Source: Parascedosporium putredinis (lineage: Eukaryota > Ascomycota > Sordariomycetes > Microascales > Microascaceae). From it: 64,000 nt of DNA. Shown in pieces: positions 62,235 to 64,000 of the stretch. Location of the stretch: assembly GCA_949357655.1 (NCBI GenBank), contig CASHTG010000012.1, positions 4,092,001 to 4,156,000 on the forward strand, given 5' to 3'. Positions within the stretch are counted from its first letter, which is position 1; every line of letters begins with the position of its first letter. Position numbers and translations under genes: made by a program. Below the pieces are notes generated by a model. It saw nothing but the letters and a program-made list of their open reading frames with translations, was not told the DNA's origin and ran no database searches.

Positions 62235-64000
62235 ATGGCCCAGGTTTGCCGCTTCTACCAGATGGGCACCTGCAAATTTGGTGGTACGTCGGCATTCAGG
62301 CTTACGCGCCTCGATGGAACATCTATCTTTGAGGGCCCAGCACTGACTTGAATCTTCTAGACAACTGCAAATTCGAACACCCTGGTGCGCAGCGAAATAA
62401 CCGATTCCAGCCGTTTGGCGCCGCCCGAGCCCTACCGTATTCACTTTCGAAAGAAACCATCGAAAAAGACCTGACTTCGGAGCTTCCCACGTGGATATTA
62501 TCCTGCTACGGGCCTGGACGGGACGCTCCTGAGCAGCTCTTTGGTGGTTACCCTAGAGAGCAGAGCACAGATGAGATTCGGTTACACTACGAAAGGGCGT
62601 CGCTGCCGGGAAGCAGCAAGAAGTGGTAAGTCGAAGCGGCTGCTCTGGTCCTCTGAGAATGGTGTTTTTTCGCACGTCACTGACGTATTTTGCAGCTTCA
62701 AGAAATACAGCAACTCTACCAGAATGCGCAGCAACAGATGCAAAACGCCGTATCGAATCTCGATAACGCAATCCAATTCGTCGTCGACAGTGGCAACAAG
62801 CACCCGAACCGTGTCGATACCGTAAACCAGTCCAACCCTACGAATGGAACGCAGGGCGAGTTCGCCGTAGGCAAGCGGACCGTCGGGAACCAGCAGCAAA
62901 CCTCGCAGCCTTCGAATCCCTTTAGCACGACCGGTAATAGCAATAGCGGGGGCGGTGCGTTTGGCACAGCGGCGGCGACGGGGAGCGCCTTTGGACAGCC
63001 CTCGTCTTTGGGACAAAGGCCGAGCGCGTTTGGATCTTCACCCTTTGGCCAGCCCAGCGGAGCAAGCGGGACGACGGGTGCATTTGGACAAGCTTCCAGC
63101 ACACCCGTCTTTGGCAGTGTATCCAAGCCCGTGTCGGCCTTTGGTTCGTCCAACACCCCTGCTTTCGGCCAACCATCGCAGCCTACCTCCGCCTTTGGCC
63201 AGCCTAGCCAATCTGCCCCGGGAAGCGCATTCGGTCAGACCTCCACTATGGGTGTGAGGCCAAGTCCGTTCGGCGCACCTGCATTTGGTCAACCTTCCCA
63301 GCCGAGCACGGGGGTAGTGGCTTTGGCCAAACCTCGCAGATGGGCGCTACTCCATCCGCGTTTGGGCAACCCAGCGCCATGGGTCAGAAGCCGAGCCCTT
63401 TCGGGGCTCCTTCGGGAGGGTCTAGCGGCACTACAGGGTTCTCCGCCTTTGCCGGCGGGTCAAATTCAAGTCCCTTCGGTCAGGCTGCCCAGCCCTCGAG
63501 CGGGTTCGGCCAACCCTCACAGCCAGCTACCTCGAGTCCTTTCGGCCAACCCTCACAGCCAGCTACCTCGAGTCCTTTCGGGCAACCTTCGCAAACTACG
63601 ACCGCGAGCCCCTTTGGGCAACCGGCTCAGGCCGCGACAACGAGTCCGTTTGGCCAGCCGTCCCAGCCGGCTGCTACCTCTAGCCCCTTTGGGCAACCAT
63701 CGCAGGCTACCTCAAGCCCGTTCGGCCAGCCCTCGCAATCGGCGGCATCCAACCCCTTTGGCCAGCCTCAGGCAGCCCCTGCGACGAGCAGCCCATTCGG
63801 ACAACCCGCTGCCTCCAATCCATTTGGTGCCCCGTCGCAGAGCCAGCCCAGCGCATCTAACCCCTTTGCCAAGCCTGCGGACACCACCGCCGATTTTACA
63901 TCGGGGCCCAGGGCCAACAACCCGTTTGGCGCCCCTTCCCAATCGACGCCTGCGCCTAATCCTTTCGGCGCGGCCAGCGGTGGCAGCAGCGACCCCGCGC
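62235..64000 (+). CDS. CCCH zinc-finger FG nucleoporin (Nup42/Amo1-like), 3' truncated
   Basis: The exons are 62235-62283, 62361-62625 and 62696 to the window edge; the gene continues beyond it. The N-terminus holds one CCCH zinc finger with spacing C-x7-C-x5-C-x3-H (CRFYQMGTCKFGDNCKFEH). A short coiled region (LQEIQQLYQNAQQQMQNAVS) follows, then Phe-Gly repeats of the types AFGQPSQ, SPFGQP and NPFGA from 62950 to the end. This matches the Nup42/hCG1/Amo1 family at the cytoplasmic face of the nuclear pore, which aids mRNA export through Gle1. Frame breaks at 62592-62594 (AAA) and 63310-63314 (GGGGG) each fit one lost base, giving a 105-codon first two exons and a continuous FG region. Confidence 0.88.
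63505..63576 (+). repeat. Exact 36-bp tandem duplication in the FG-repeat region
   Basis: Two consecutive identical 36-bp units (63505-63540 and 63541-63576) each code FGQPSQPATSSP. They sit inside a longer degenerate array of FG units, so they are the youngest expansion. Confidence 0.95.

Noticed and set aside
9326..63314. Programmed ribosomal frameshifting or RIP mutation as cause of the broken frames
   Set aside because: The sites share no slippery heptamer or structure and occur up to eight per gene. RIP makes C-to-T transitions and stops, whereas here the lesions are single-base losses.
1..64000. tRNA, 5S rRNA and CRISPR array
   Set aside because: I saw no convincing T-arm (GGTTCGANNCC) within a cloverleaf, no 5S core and no regularly spaced direct repeats.

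Overview
The window is nuclear DNA from a filamentous ascomycete, most likely a Sordariomycete. The signs are short spliceosomal introns (mostly 50-130 nt, GTANGT...YAG), moderately GC-rich coding sequence, pyrimidine-rich promoters, and a gene set typical of such fungi. I recognise 14 protein genes. I see no rRNA, tRNA, CRISPR array or intact transposon.

Layout. From left to right the genes are: a Gly/Ser-repeat single-pass membrane protein (831-2601, +); a cytosolic PLC-like phosphodiesterase (4208-5675, +); a secreted FAD/berberine-bridge-type oxidase (9326-11251, +); a small unrecognised membrane protein (11767-12278, -); VPS41 (13389-17614, -) divergent from APC1/BimE (18545-24598, +); eIF3e (25281-26698, -) divergent from mitochondrial ribosomal protein mL49/Img2 (27353-27822, +); an ARID-domain SWI/SNF subunit, Swi1/BAF250-like (28574-32049, -); about 10 kb without a recognisable gene; Utp6 (42186-43516, -) divergent from Cwh43 (45002-49055, +); a cytochrome P450 (50793-52943, +); a secreted GH5 glycosidase (54319-55824, +); a phosphorylase-NACHT-ankyrin NOD-like receptor (57048-61434, +); and a CCCH-plus-FG nucleoporin of the Nup42/Amo1 type that runs off the right edge (62235 onward, +).

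Most of these are unrelated housekeeping genes (vacuolar fusion, cell cycle, translation, chromatin, rRNA processing, GPI-anchor remodelling, nuclear pore). The BBE oxidase, P450, GH5 and NLR genes are accessory functions, but they do not form an obvious biosynthetic cluster.

The dominant oddity is that 13 of the 14 genes are broken by frame changes, about 36 sites in all. Nearly every one is explained by loss of one base, or occasionally two, usually at a short homopolymer of C or G and less often A or T. After allowing for these losses, exon lengths and intron phases become consistent in every gene I checked. Because essential genes such as APC1, eIF3e, VPS41 and UTP6 are affected, I read this as systematic consensus deletion in the assembly rather than pseudogenes. 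The most interesting biology is the NLR. It carries a 144-bp tandem duplication at the end of its phosphorylase domain and a near-identical 204-bp ankyrin duplication.
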